From Rhizobiales bacterium 2SD (lineage in GTDB: Bacteria > Pseudomonadota > Alphaproteobacteria > Rhizobiales > Beijerinckiaceae), in contig SCMY01000011.1 in the NCBI GenBank assembly GCA_005502805.1, positions 62,001-126,000 on the forward strand: DNA of 64,000 bases, in the 5' to 3' direction. The notes under the pieces are model-generated. The model worked only from the letters and a program-made list of their open reading frames with translations, was not told the origin of the DNA and did no database searches. The translations under genes and the position numbers were made by a program. Shown one piece after another: positions 43,751 through 52,315 of this stretch. How positions within the stretch are numbered: position 1 is the first letter of the stretch; the number at the start of each line of letters is the position of its first letter.

Positions 43751-43837
43751 CCGAGGTGGAAACCGGCTCGCGTGAAGGCGCTACGACTGAACAATAAGCT
43801 GGAGCAATTCGCGATTCGGCGAATCGTGAACTGCTCC
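43751..43837 (+). repeat. Palindromic intergenic repeat, second copy
   Basis: The head GTGGAAACCGGCTCGCGTGA is followed by a 17-bp imperfect stem (43801-43817 with 43821-43837, 3-base loop, two mismatches) that begins GGAGCA and ends TGCTCC. Compared with the copy at 28349, the stem interior differs but pairing is kept, which implies selection on structure or independent arms. It lies between the M20 and GntR genes. Confidence 0.72.
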
Positions 43838-43905
43838 GGTTGAAAACAATCGTCCGCAGATGACCGGGATCGCCGCATCGCCGCGTACTTGAGGCTGGAG
43901 CTGAC

Positions 43906-44613
43906 ATGCCGCAACCGTCTTCGCTCAAGGTCGTGCAGGACACCCTCAGCCTGCGCGACCGGACCACGGCAGTATTACGCAACGCGATCCTGACCATGCA
44001 GTTCAAGCCCGGTCAGCGCATCATCGAGCGGCAGCTCTGCGTCGAGACGGGGGTCAGCAGAACCTGCATTCGCGAATCGATGCGGCATCTCGAGGCGGAA
44101 GGCCTCGTGCGGCGCGAGCACAACAGGGGCATCTTCGTGTCGAGCATCACGCCGACGGAGGCGGCCGAGATCTACGAGGTGCGCAAGATCCTCGAGCCCA
44201 AGATGATGGAGAAGATGATCGGCAACATCGACCCGCGGTTCGTTCAGACCATGAAAGCCGAATTGCGGCGCGCTGAATCATGCATCACGCTACCGATGGA
44301 ATATGTCGCGGCGATCGGAGATGTTATCAAAATTCTGTGGAGCGGCTATAACAACGACACGGCAAAAAACCTTCTCAGCTCTATCTTCGATCGGATTTCC
44401 TACATCCGGATCATTCTAAGTTTTTCGACGAGCGCTGAGCAGAAGATCGAGACCATACAAATTCTCGAAGGCGTGATCGATGCCATCAGCCGTCGCGATG
44501 GCCCTGCGGCACAGGAGCAATACATCCATTATCTCTCCCGCGCACAAAATACCGTGATCGAAATCATCGAGTCGAATACAGAGGTCGACACCGGATGGCC
44601 CGCCGTCAGCTAA
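43906..44613 (+). CDS. GntR family transcriptional regulator (FadR subfamily)
   Basis: This 235-residue regulator has an N-terminal winged helix (FKPGQRIIERQLCVETGVSR, then RESMRHLEAEGLV, residues about 38-75) and an all-helical FCD-type ligand domain. The region after residue 110 is less typical than in most FadR proteins, and a full set of metal-binding His is not obvious. It follows the amidase/ABC/M20 operon and probably controls it. Confidence 0.9.
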   Translation: MPQPSSLKVVQDTLSLRDRTTAVLRNAILTMQFKPGQRIIERQLCVETGVSRTCIRESMRHLEAEGLVRREHNRGIFVSSITPTEAAEIYEVRKILEPKMMEKMIGNIDPRFVQTMKAELRRAESCITLPMEYVAAIGDVIKILWSGYNNDTAKNLLSSIFDRISYIRIILSFSTSAEQKIETIQILEGVIDAISRRDGPAAQEQYIHYLSRAQNTVIEIIESNTEVDTGWPAVS

Positions 44614-44750
44614 ATCCTGAAGAAGCGGTCGAACTTCTTCCAATTCCGGGGTCGCGAGTGCGATGCGCAGTGGCATGTCCTCTGCCGCGCTGGTTCCTTC
44701 ACTTGCTCTGCTTCTGCAGATGAAGCGCATTGATAACAGCCCATCGTAAG

Positions 44751-44766
44751 TATTATTTGTAAATAA
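44751..44766. terminator. AT-only hairpin between convergent gntR-type and marR-type genes
   Basis: ATTATTT-GT-AAATAAT is a perfect 7-bp stem with a 2-base spacer, followed by TATTTTTA on the plus strand. It lies in the 159-bp gap between convergent genes and may be a weak bidirectional terminator; an AT-only stem is not a strong one. Confidence 0.3.
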
Positions 44767-44772
44767 TTATTT

Positions 44773-45285
44773 TTACATATCTTCCTCAAGTCCAATCTTT
44801 ATCTTCTCCAATGCTGAGATAAGTTGATCTATCTCTTCCTTGCGCAAGAACTGCAGCGCGCGCTCGTTCACTTCGCTCACGCATTGTTCGATCGCTGGCC
44901 TTAACGCGTGCGCCTTTTCCGTGAGGTACACATGAGCCACCCGCAGATCGCTCTCGCTCCTCACACGGCGGGCAAGGCCAGCTCTTTCCAACTGGTTGAC
45001 CGCGCTGACGACGGATGGGCCGACCGCCTTGACAGAACGACCAAGCACGACCTGCGAAATGCCGTCCTGATGATACAACGCCCATAGATAGGGCCACATT
45101 CCTATATTGACGTTTCGCTCGGCGAGCAGCTCCTTGATCTGGTCTCGGGCACGCCGATTGATGGTCCGAATGAAAAAGCCGACGTTCCAGGCTCCGGAAT
45201 AGAGCGCGCGTCGGCCCTCCTCGTCCAGTGTCGTCCGGCGCTCCCTACCAGGGCTTGGCCGACGCCCGGTCCCGTTCTTCCTCAT
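44773..45285 (-). CDS. MarR family transcriptional regulator
   Basis: This 170-residue winged-helix regulator has the pattern NVNIGMWPYLWALYHQDGIS near residues 60-80, recognition helix region SVKAVGPSVVSAVNQLERAG and a wing ending VAHVYLTEKAH. The ATG at 45285 has an AGAGGA site; a longer frame to 45444 lacks similarity and covers the promoter. It is divergent from the second peptide-type ABC operon, with a strong palindrome between them, so repression of that operon is likely. Confidence 0.9.
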   Translation of the reverse strand: MRKNGTGRRPSPGRERRTTLDEEGRRALYSGAWNVGFFIRTINRRARDQIKELLAERNVNIGMWPYLWALYHQDGISQVVLGRSVKAVGPSVVSAVNQLERAGLARRVRSESDLRVAHVYLTEKAHALRPAIEQCVSEVNERALQFLRKEEIDQLISALEKIKIGLEEDM

Positions 45286-45429
45286 CTGCCGTCCTCTCGC
45301 CGCCGTCGATCCGAATCGCGACTCTGTCAAGCTATTCGGAAAGCTCGGCTTTATTGAAATCCGGCGTTGAAGCCTCTTCGTCTGAAACCGAAACAGCGGT
45401 CCCGCGCCACAGCCCTCGAAAACGCATGG

Positions 45430-45473
45430 TTGACAATGCCTCATTCGCCGATAACTTAGTTAGTATAACTAAG
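45430..45473 (+). promoter_or_regulatory. Promoter with MarR-type operator palindrome upstream of peptide-type ABC operon
   Basis: CTTAGTT-AGTAT-AACTAAG (45455-45473) has perfect 7-bp arms. A TTGACA box at 45430-45435 and TAACTT at 45452-45457 (16-bp spacing) form a plausible -35/-10 pair whose -10 box overlaps the palindrome, so a bound regulator would block RNA polymerase. It lies in the 299-bp divergent region; no gene is seen in the rest of it. Confidence 0.55.
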
Positions 45474-45584
45474 CTTTTCGAACTTTCGGCGTCAAATCTC
45501 GGATGGAAGCCGCATGCGGGAGTTCCATGCACGAGCGGTGCGTCGCGCACTTGATGGGTTCAAGGGCAGCAAAAGGTTCCAGTC

Positions 45585-46520
45585 GTGCTGAATGTTCTTC
45601 TTAGCCGTCTGTTCCTATCTCTACCGGTTCTCATCGGCGCGATTTTTTTCGGGTTCTTGCTCTTGAGGGTGGTGCCTGGCGACCCCGCATCGCTCCTGGC
45701 AGGTCAATCAGCTTCGGCGGACGTCGTCGCGCGTGTCCGCACGGAGATGGGGCTGGACGAGCCTTGGATCCTGCAGTTCGTGCATTATTTCGGACAGGTC
45801 ACGAGCGGCGATCTCGGGCGATCGATCATCTCCAACCGGCCGGTTCTGGATGAGCTCAGCGAAGCGCTGGGGCCGACGGTGGAGCTTGTGCTATCCGCTT
45901 TGAGTTTGGCGGTCCCGCTCGGCATCACGCTCGGAGTCATTGCCGCGATTTACCGCGGCGGCATGTTGGATCGAGCTATCATGGCGCTGGCCGTCGCCGG
46001 GATTTCATTGCCGGTTTTCTGGGTCGCCTACATGCTGATCCTGATCCTGGGTGTGCAATGGAATCTACTGCCGTTCACCGGTCGGCTGGGTCCGATATGG
46101 ACGCTGGAAGGCCTGCAGGGGCTGGCGCTGCCGGCGCTCACCGCAGCCTTCACCCTCGTTGGCCCGATCGCGCGTATTTCGCGAACTGCTGTCCTAGAGA
46201 CCCTGTACGCGGAGCACGTGCGCTTGGCCCGTGCCAAAGGGGTGCCCGAGCATAAGGTTGTCGTCAAACATGGCTTGCGAAATGCGCTGCTGCCCATCGT
46301 TACGCTCGTCGGCCTCCAGATCGGCCATCTGCTGGGCGGCACGGTGATCATCGAAACGATCTATGCTTGGCCGGGAGTGGGGCGCCTCGTGGTCGGGGCC
46401 ATCATGAACAGCGACTATGCGACCGCGCAGGGCGGATTGCTGCTGATGGCGTGCATCTTCGTCGCCGTGAACCTGATCGTCGATCTCCTTTATTCGACGC
46501 TCGATCCCAGGCTTTCCTGA
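45585..46520 (+). CDS. Peptide-type ABC transporter permease (DppB family)
   Basis: This 311-residue permease starts with GTG at 45585 (LNVLLSRLFLSLPVLIGAIF). It has RVVPGDPASLLAGQSAS near residue 28 and the contact loop AEHVRLARAKGVPEHKVVVK near 205-225, ending TLDPRLS. First gene of the second peptide-type importer operon, about 110 bp downstream of the MarR-type operator. Confidence 0.92.
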   Translation: MLNVLLSRLFLSLPVLIGAIFFGFLLLRVVPGDPASLLAGQSASADVVARVRTEMGLDEPWILQFVHYFGQVTSGDLGRSIISNRPVLDELSEALGPTVELVLSALSLAVPLGITLGVIAAIYRGGMLDRAIMALAVAGISLPVFWVAYMLILILGVQWNLLPFTGRLGPIWTLEGLQGLALPALTAAFTLVGPIARISRTAVLETLYAEHVRLARAKGVPEHKVVVKHGLRNALLPIVTLVGLQIGHLLGGTVIIETIYAWPGVGRLVVGAIMNSDYATAQGGLLLMACIFVAVNLIVDLLYSTLDPRLS

Positions 46521-46521
46521 C

Positions 46522-47385
46522 ATGACGCCGACCGGAACGGGCCAGTCCATCTCTCCGCGCAGCGCAAAACGCAGGCGTCGGGCAAAGGGCGGCGTCGCCA
46601 CGGCAATGGCTGTGGCCATCCTCGCGGTGATCGTCGGCGTCGCTCTTCTGGCGCCCGTCCTCGCCCCTTACGATCCCTATGAGGTGGACTTGTCGGCTGC
46701 GCTCCAGCCCCCTGGCTCGGCACATCTGCTCGGCACCGACATGCAGGGAAGGGATCTGCTCAGCCGCATCATGTACGGCACTAGGCTCACCCTGCTCACG
46801 AGCCTGACGGCGCTCGTGTCCGGCAGCGTCGTCGGCGCCTTGCTGGGCCTTGCCGCGGTCTTTTTCCCTTCCTCCGATGCGGTGATCGGCCGGCTGCTGG
46901 ATATCCTGCTGTCGTTTCCGGCGATCCTGTTCGGATTGGCGCTGGGAGCAAGCCTCGGACCGGGGCTACTGCCCGTGACCATCGCTCTGTCGATCGCGAC
47001 CGTTCCGGAAGTCGGACGGATCGCCCGGGCCGCCGGCCTGACGATCGCGCGTCAGGAATACATGCAGAGCGGCCGGGCAATCGGGCTGGGCAAGACGACG
47101 CTCTTCTTCAAATATCTGGCTTGGAACTGCATGCCCACGATCTTCGTCTTCCTGACGCTGCGATTCGGCTTCATCATTTTGCTGGGCGCGGGTCTGAACT
47201 TTCTCGGGCTCGGGGCAGCGCCCCCGGCGGCCGAGCTTGGGGTTCTGGCCGCTGAAGGACGGAACGTCCTGGCTTTCGCCCCTCACGTCGCGACCTACCC
47301 CAGCTTGACGATCTTTTTGCTGGTTCTCTCCCTCAACGTGCTCGGCGACGTGTTGAGGGACAAGCTGGACAAGCGTCTGCTATGA
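46522..47385 (+). CDS. Peptide-type ABC transporter permease (DppC family)
   Basis: This 287-residue permease has a basic N-terminus (SAKRRRRAKGG), a first helix near residues 30-50, the LLGTDMQGRDLLSRI motif near 72 and the contact loop REYMQSGRAIGLGKTTLFFK near 177-195. One base separates it from the upstream stop, and it overlaps the ATPase gene by 4 bp. Confidence 0.92.
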   Translation: MTPTGTGQSISPRSAKRRRRAKGGVATAMAVAILAVIVGVALLAPVLAPYDPYEVDLSAALQPPGSAHLLGTDMQGRDLLSRIMYGTRLTLLTSLTALVSGSVVGALLGLAAVFFPSSDAVIGRLLDILLSFPAILFGLALGASLGPGLLPVTIALSIATVPEVGRIARAAGLTIARQEYMQSGRAIGLGKTTLFFKYLAWNCMPTIFVFLTLRFGFIILLGAGLNFLGLGAAPPAAELGVLAAEGRNVLAFAPHVATYPSLTIFLLVLSLNVLGDVLRDKLDKRLL

Positions 47386-48380
47386 CCCTGCCGCTGCTCG
47401 CCGTCGACGCTCTCGCCGTCACCCACCATGGCGCAGACGGTTCTTCCGTCGAGATCATCGGGGACGTTTCCTTTAGCATTGGGGCGGGCGAGACGCTCGG
47501 GCTCGTCGGTGAGAGTGGCAGCGGCAAGAGCCTGACCGCGCTCGCGCTCATGGACCTGCTCGGCCCGAACCTCGCAGCGACGGGCACCATTCTGCTCCGC
47601 GACCGTTCCCTCGGCAGCCTGCGCCCGCGCGAGCGCCGGCGGCTGTGCGGCAGCGAGCTGGCCATGGTCTTCCAGGACCCGATGACGGCATTGAACCCGG
47701 TGTACACGGTCGGCGACCAGATTGCCGAGGTCCTGCTGACGCACCGCCTCGCCTCGCGCAGGCCGGCACGGGATCGCGCGGTCGAGCTGCTGGGGCAGGT
47801 CGGCATCCCTCACCCGTCGCAGAGAGTCGATGCCTATCCGCATCAATTGTCCGGCGGCATGCGCCAGCGGGTGGTGATCGCCATCGCGCTGGCCGGAGAT
47901 CCCTCGGTCCTGATCGCCGACGAACCGACGACGGCTCTCGATGTGACGATTCAGGCGCAGATCCTCGATCTTCTGCGTGAGCTCAGCGCACAGCGCGGCA
48001 TGGGAACGATGCTGATCTCCCACGATCTCGGCGCGATAGCCGAGGTCGCGACGCAGGTCATGGTGCTTTATGCGGGCCGGGTTGTCGAACATGCGCCGGT
48101 CGACCGGCTTTTTGCCGAGGCGCAGCATCCCTACACCATCGGACTGCTGAGCTCGTTGCCGAAGCTGGGCGGGCGCGAGCAGAGATTGAGCACGATCGCG
48201 GGCCGCGTCCCGCTACCCGGCACGGTGCGGACCGGGTGCCGTTTTGCGGATCGCTGCCCATGGGCGCTCACGCGATGCCGGCTGGAAGCGCCCGCCTTGA
48301 CCGAAATCGCCAGCGGCCATCGCGTGGCCTGCCTGCGCGCGCCCCTGCTGGCTCCGCCCTCGCCCGGAATGGCCGCATGA
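47382..48380 (+). CDS. Peptide-type ABC transporter ATP-binding protein (DppD family)
   Basis: This 332-residue ATPase has Walker A GESGSGKS near residue 44, FQDPMTALNPV, signature LSGGMRQR, Walker B LIADEPTTALD and H-switch SHDLGAI. The C-terminal oligopeptide domain includes the Cys region GCRFADRCPWALTRC. It starts in an ATGA overlap with the permease and ends in one with the next ATPase gene. Confidence 0.93.
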   Translation: MTLPLLAVDALAVTHHGADGSSVEIIGDVSFSIGAGETLGLVGESGSGKSLTALALMDLLGPNLAATGTILLRDRSLGSLRPRERRRLCGSELAMVFQDPMTALNPVYTVGDQIAEVLLTHRLASRRPARDRAVELLGQVGIPHPSQRVDAYPHQLSGGMRQRVVIAIALAGDPSVLIADEPTTALDVTIQAQILDLLRELSAQRGMGTMLISHDLGAIAEVATQVMVLYAGRVVEHAPVDRLFAEAQHPYTIGLLSSLPKLGGREQRLSTIAGRVPLPGTVRTGCRFADRCPWALTRCRLEAPALTEIASGHRVACLRAPLLAPPSPGMAA

Positions 48381-49432
48381 ATTCCCGGTATCCGCTTCTG
48401 TCCGTCCGCGACCTTGAAAAGACCTTCCCTGTCGGGACGTTCCTGCGCCGGCGCCCGGTCCACGCGGTCAACGGCGTCAGCTTCGCGATCGCAAGCGGCG
48501 AGACGCTCGGGCTCGTCGGGGAGAGCGGGAGCGGCAAGTCGACCATCGGGCGCATGATCCTGAACCTGACGGCTCCGACCGGCGGCGCAATCACCTTCGC
48601 CGGTGCCGACATTGCGAGGCTCGCCGCCTCCGGAGAGATCTATCGCAAGGTCCAGATCATTTTCCAAGATCCGCACTCGTCCCTGCATCCGCGTCTGACC
48701 GTGCGCCAGCTTCTCGCGGAGCCCTTGCGCCTGCATGGCGGCAAGACCGGCAGGGCGCTGGAGAGTGCGGTCGAGCGGCTGCTGGACGATGTCGGGCTCG
48801 CGCCCGAGCTGGCCTCGCGCTATCCGCACCAGTTCAGCGGCGGCCAGCGCCAGCGCATCGGGATCGCCAGGGCGCTGGCCTGCGAGCCCGAGCTCATCGT
48901 ATGCGACGAACCTGTATCCGCCCTCGACGTGTCGGTGCAAGCGCAGATCATAAACCTCCTCAAGGACCTGCAGGAAAAGCGAGGGTTGTCCTATCTTTTC
49001 ATCGCTCACGATCTGGCCGTGGTGCGTCATATCAGCCATCGCATCGCGGTGCTCTATCTCGGCGAGGTCGTCGAGAGCGCTCCCTCGGAGGAACTCTTTT
49101 CCGGGGCCCGGCACCCCTATTCGCAGGCGCTGCTCGCTGCGATTCCGCGTACAGGCGCCGCGCCCGGCAAGCCGAAAGCCCGTCTGCGCGGAGAGCCGCC
49201 TTCGCCAATCGCACGCCCTGCGGGCTGCGCGTTTCGGGCGCGCTGCTCCTATGCGACGGATCTTTGCGGGACGCCGCCGCCGCTGCGAACGATCGGCGCC
49301 GCTCACTTGGTCGCCTGTCACCATGTCGAGACGATAGCTCCGTTCGCGGTAGACAGGACCATCGGCGCCTCGCCGCGCCTTGCGGCTTTGATGCGCGCCT
49401 TTGCTGCTGAAGAGGATGGCGCCTCGACCTAG
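48377..49432 (+). CDS. Peptide-type ABC transporter ATP-binding protein (DppF family)
   Basis: This 351-residue ATPase has Walker A GESGSGKST near residue 51, FQDPHSSLHPR, signature FSGGQRQR, Walker B IVCDEPVSALD and H-switch AHDLAVV, with a C-terminal extension bearing Cys residues (GCAFRARCSYATDLC). The ATG at 48377 overlaps the dppD-type stop; an earlier frame to 48236 lies inside that gene. It pairs with the upstream ATPase. Confidence 0.93.
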   Translation: MNSRYPLLSVRDLEKTFPVGTFLRRRPVHAVNGVSFAIASGETLGLVGESGSGKSTIGRMILNLTAPTGGAITFAGADIARLAASGEIYRKVQIIFQDPHSSLHPRLTVRQLLAEPLRLHGGKTGRALESAVERLLDDVGLAPELASRYPHQFSGGQRQRIGIARALACEPELIVCDEPVSALDVSVQAQIINLLKDLQEKRGLSYLFIAHDLAVVRHISHRIAVLYLGEVVESAPSEELFSGARHPYSQALLAAIPRTGAAPGKPKARLRGEPPSPIARPAGCAFRARCSYATDLCGTPPPLRTIGAAHLVACHHVETIAPFAVDRTIGASPRLAALMRAFAAEEDGAST

Positions 49433-49462
49433 ATCGACATGCCGAACATGCGGGAGGAAGAC

Positions 49463-51049
49463 ATGACGAGATTGTCGAAGTTGGCTGTGCTGTTCTGTGC
49501 CTGGATCGCCAGCCACACTCTGGCCCACGCGCAGAACGCGGCAAGCCAGGTGACCGTTCTCCGAGCGGCTGAGGCCGAGCGCTACGACCCGCAGAAAATC
49601 GTCAGTCGGCCAATGAACGAGGTTATGTTCCTCCTGGCGGACACCCTGCTCGCGCTCGATTACGACCAGAAGACGATCAAGCCCCTGCTGGCCAGATCCT
49701 GGTCCGTCTCCGCCGACGGCCTGACCTATCGCTTCGCCCTCCGCGACGACGTCCGCTACTGCGACGGGCGTCCGATGAAGGCGGAGGACGTCGTCTATTC
49801 GCTGAAACGCTGGATCGCGCCTGAAACGCGCGCTCCGCTGGCCAACCAGGCGGGCAGCGTCAAGGATATCCGCGCCGAGGACGAGACCACGGTGGTCTAC
49901 GAACTCGCAGAGCCCTATTCGGAGCTGCTCATCAACCTGACGCAGGTTTCGTCGTCGATCGTCGATCGCAACGAAGTCGAGAAGCTCGGCCCGGATTTCG
50001 GGGTCAAGCATTTCAACGGGACGGGACCGTATTGCTGGGTGCGGTGGCTGCCGCGCAACGAGATGGTCCTCAAGCGGAACCAGGCCTATGTGTGGGGGCC
50101 TGATTTCTACCAGAATCGCGGGCCCGCCCAGGTCGAGCAGCTCGTGCTGAAGCAGGTGCCGGACGAAGGCACCCGGATGGCCGCTATGATGGCGGGCCAG
50201 GCCGACCTCACGCAATATGTGCCGCGCTGGTCGATCTCCCGCTTCGAGGGCGCGCGACAGTTCACGGTCGCGCGGCCGCAAGCCTATTTTTCCCTGCTGT
50301 ATCTGGGCTTCAAGACGGATCGCCCGCTCGTTTCCGACGTCCGGGTCCGCAAGGCCATGAACCTGGCGCTGAACCGCGACGAGCTCGCGCGCTCGGTCTT
50401 CTTCGGCCGCGCGGAGCCCGCCTCCGCCTATATCCACCCGCAGGCCACCGACTACAACGCCGAGTTGGCGACGATCCTGCCGAAATTCGATCTCGCGCAG
50501 GCCAATGCGCTGCTCGACTCCGCCGGCTGGATACGAGGCGCCGATGGCTTTCGCGTCAAGGACGGCGTCAGGTTGGCCCCGGTCGTGGTCATTCCGGCGC
50601 CCATCCTCGCCGATGCGGCGCAGGCCATCCAGGGCTCCCTGCGCCAGATCGGAGTCGACGTCAGGCTCGAGCTTCTGGATGGCGCAGTGTTCTTCCAGCG
50701 CGCCAGCCAGCAGGATTTCGAGATGTATGGCCTGCAGCAACCCTATCTGACAGCTGGGATGATGATGGCGGACAATTTTTCGTCGAAGGCGATTCCGGCG
50801 CCCAATCGGATGAACTGGCGTAACGCGGAGTTTGACGCATTGCTGCGCTCAGGGCGTTCAGCCACCGACGCCGCCAATCGCTCGGAAGCGTTCAAGCAGG
50901 CGCAACTGATCGCGCATCGCGATTTCGTCTGGATGCCGCTGGTTCACGACCAGGCTTACATGGTCATAGGCTCCCGGCTAACTCCGATGAAGGCGCATGG
51001 AAACCAGGCCGTCACGTTGTATAAGGGCCTAGATATGCGTTTGAAGTAG
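49463..51049 (+). CDS. ABC transporter substrate-binding protein, SBP_bac_5 family
   Basis: This 528-residue periplasmic protein has a Sec signal (LAVLFCAWIASHTLAHAQ). The mature part has LLARSWSVSADGLTYRFALR near residue 80, MKAEDVVYSLKRW near 113 and SDVRVRKAMNLALNRDELAR near 295. The ATG at 49463 has GGAGGAAG upstream; an ATG at 49439 would place that site inside the gene. It is only distantly like the two binding proteins at 39070 and 40637. Confidence 0.92.
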   Translation: MTRLSKLAVLFCAWIASHTLAHAQNAASQVTVLRAAEAERYDPQKIVSRPMNEVMFLLADTLLALDYDQKTIKPLLARSWSVSADGLTYRFALRDDVRYCDGRPMKAEDVVYSLKRWIAPETRAPLANQAGSVKDIRAEDETTVVYELAEPYSELLINLTQVSSSIVDRNEVEKLGPDFGVKHFNGTGPYCWVRWLPRNEMVLKRNQAYVWGPDFYQNRGPAQVEQLVLKQVPDEGTRMAAMMAGQADLTQYVPRWSISRFEGARQFTVARPQAYFSLLYLGFKTDRPLVSDVRVRKAMNLALNRDELARSVFFGRAEPASAYIHPQATDYNAELATILPKFDLAQANALLDSAGWIRGADGFRVKDGVRLAPVVVIPAPILADAAQAIQGSLRQIGVDVRLELLDGAVFFQRASQQDFEMYGLQQPYLTAGMMMADNFSSKAIPAPNRMNWRNAEFDALLRSGRSATDAANRSEAFKQAQLIAHRDFVWMPLVHDQAYMVIGSRLTPMKAHGNQAVTLYKGLDMRLK

Positions 51050-51120
51050 ACGCATCGGTGTGAATATTTCCTGTAGACAGACAAATTACTTGAAAAAACT
51101 TGAATAAGGAGGATCGAGCG

Positions 51121-52275
51121 ATGGTCCGACGTATCTTTAATCCCGAGAGAGTTATCTCGATAGAGGGACACTGCGACCGAAGATATTCGGCCGTCAAAGA
51201 CGCATTCTATGCCAACTTCATTGAGCGCGGCGAAGTCGGCGCCTCAGTATCAGTGACGATCGCCGGAGAAACCGTCGTCGACCTCTGGGGCGGAAACGTC
51301 GACGCGGCACAGGTGAAGCCTTGGGAAAAAGACACGATCTGTTGCGTCCAATCGGTCTCCAAGGAAATCACCGCAGTCGCGTTCCATATGGCAGTCGACA
51401 GAGGGTTGATCGACGTCGATCAACTGGTCACCCGATACTGGCCGGAGTACGGACAGAAGGGAAAGGAGGAGACCAAAGTCCGATGGTTGCTGGACCATCG
51501 CTGCGGCATTCCAGTAGTCGAGCGCGCGACCCCGGGCATGGCCTATGACTGGAACCGCATGGCGGACGGACTCGCTGCGACCACGCCGCTTTGGGAGCCC
51601 GGAACGACGCCTTGCTATCATTCCGCCAATTACGGCTTCATCATCGGCGAAGTTCTGCGACGTGTGACGAGCAAATCCGTTGGCCAGTTTGTCCGCGAAG
51701 AAATAGCTGAACCGCTGGGTATCGATTGCGCTATCGGTCTAAACGACAATGAGAATGCTCGTGTGGCTACTTTCCTTGATAAGGAGGACCATGCGTCACA
51801 GCACTGGATCGATGAGGGTCAGAATATATTCGCAAAGAGCTGGAAAATATTCTGGGATGACGAGGATTTCAACAGCCAAGATTGGCGTCGGGCCGAGATC
51901 CCTTCGGTAAATGCTCATACGAATGCACGGGCGCTGGCGCGCCTCTGCGGCGCACTGGCTTGCAGCGGCACAATTGGCGGAGTTTCACTGCTATCCCAGC
52001 GCACGCTCGATCGTGCTTCTGAAGTGCAGTGGTCCGGAAAGGACGTGCAGGACCGCTTGTTGTCTCTTTCACTCGGATTCCTCATGCCAACAGCCAACTC
52101 GGTGAGTACGGGACCGCGGAGCCTCGGCATGTCGGGCGCCGGCGGTGCGACGGCATTTGCCGATCCGGACCACAAAATTGGTTTCGGCTATGTGATGAAC
52201 GCCATGGACCCTGCCCCGGCGAACCGGCCGCGCCCCCTGGCTCTCATTGCCGCACTAAACGCGTGCCTCGCTTAA
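51121..52275 (+). CDS. Serine hydrolase of the beta-lactamase/esterase EstB family
   Basis: This 384-residue enzyme has the class C beta-lactamase-like fold. The nucleophile motif S-x-x-K is in CVQSVSKEITAVAFH near residue 82, and the Tyr of the second motif is probably in CYHSANYGF near 164. No signal peptide is seen, so it is likely cytoplasmic and more probably an esterase or amide hydrolase than an antibiotic-resistance enzyme. AAGGAGG precedes the ATG by 8 bp. Base composition is a little lower in GC than the ABC genes before it. It may process the imported compound. Confidence 0.85.
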   Translation: MVRRIFNPERVISIEGHCDRRYSAVKDAFYANFIERGEVGASVSVTIAGETVVDLWGGNVDAAQVKPWEKDTICCVQSVSKEITAVAFHMAVDRGLIDVDQLVTRYWPEYGQKGKEETKVRWLLDHRCGIPVVERATPGMAYDWNRMADGLAATTPLWEPGTTPCYHSANYGFIIGEVLRRVTSKSVGQFVREEIAEPLGIDCAIGLNDNENARVATFLDKEDHASQHWIDEGQNIFAKSWKIFWDDEDFNSQDWRRAEIPSVNAHTNARALARLCGALACSGTIGGVSLLSQRTLDRASEVQWSGKDVQDRLLSLSLGFLMPTANSVSTGPRSLGMSGAGGATAFADPDHKIGFGYVMNAMDPAPANRPRPLALIAALNACLA

Positions 52276-52315
52276 CGCGCCTGTAGGTGAACCACGATTC
52301 GATCGGGAGGAATGC

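Noticed and set aside
44416..44730. A minus-strand frame of 104 codons antisense to the 3' end of the GntR gene, with a protein-like start (MPLRIALATPELEEV)
   Set aside because: Most of it is antisense to a well-supported gene and the C-terminal part has shadow composition. It might be the remnant of a lost gene's N-terminus, but this cannot be shown.
51121..52275. Beta-lactamase resistance gene
   Set aside because: The S-x-x-K motif fits, but there is no signal peptide and the gene is in an importer operon; an esterase or amide-hydrolase role is more likely.
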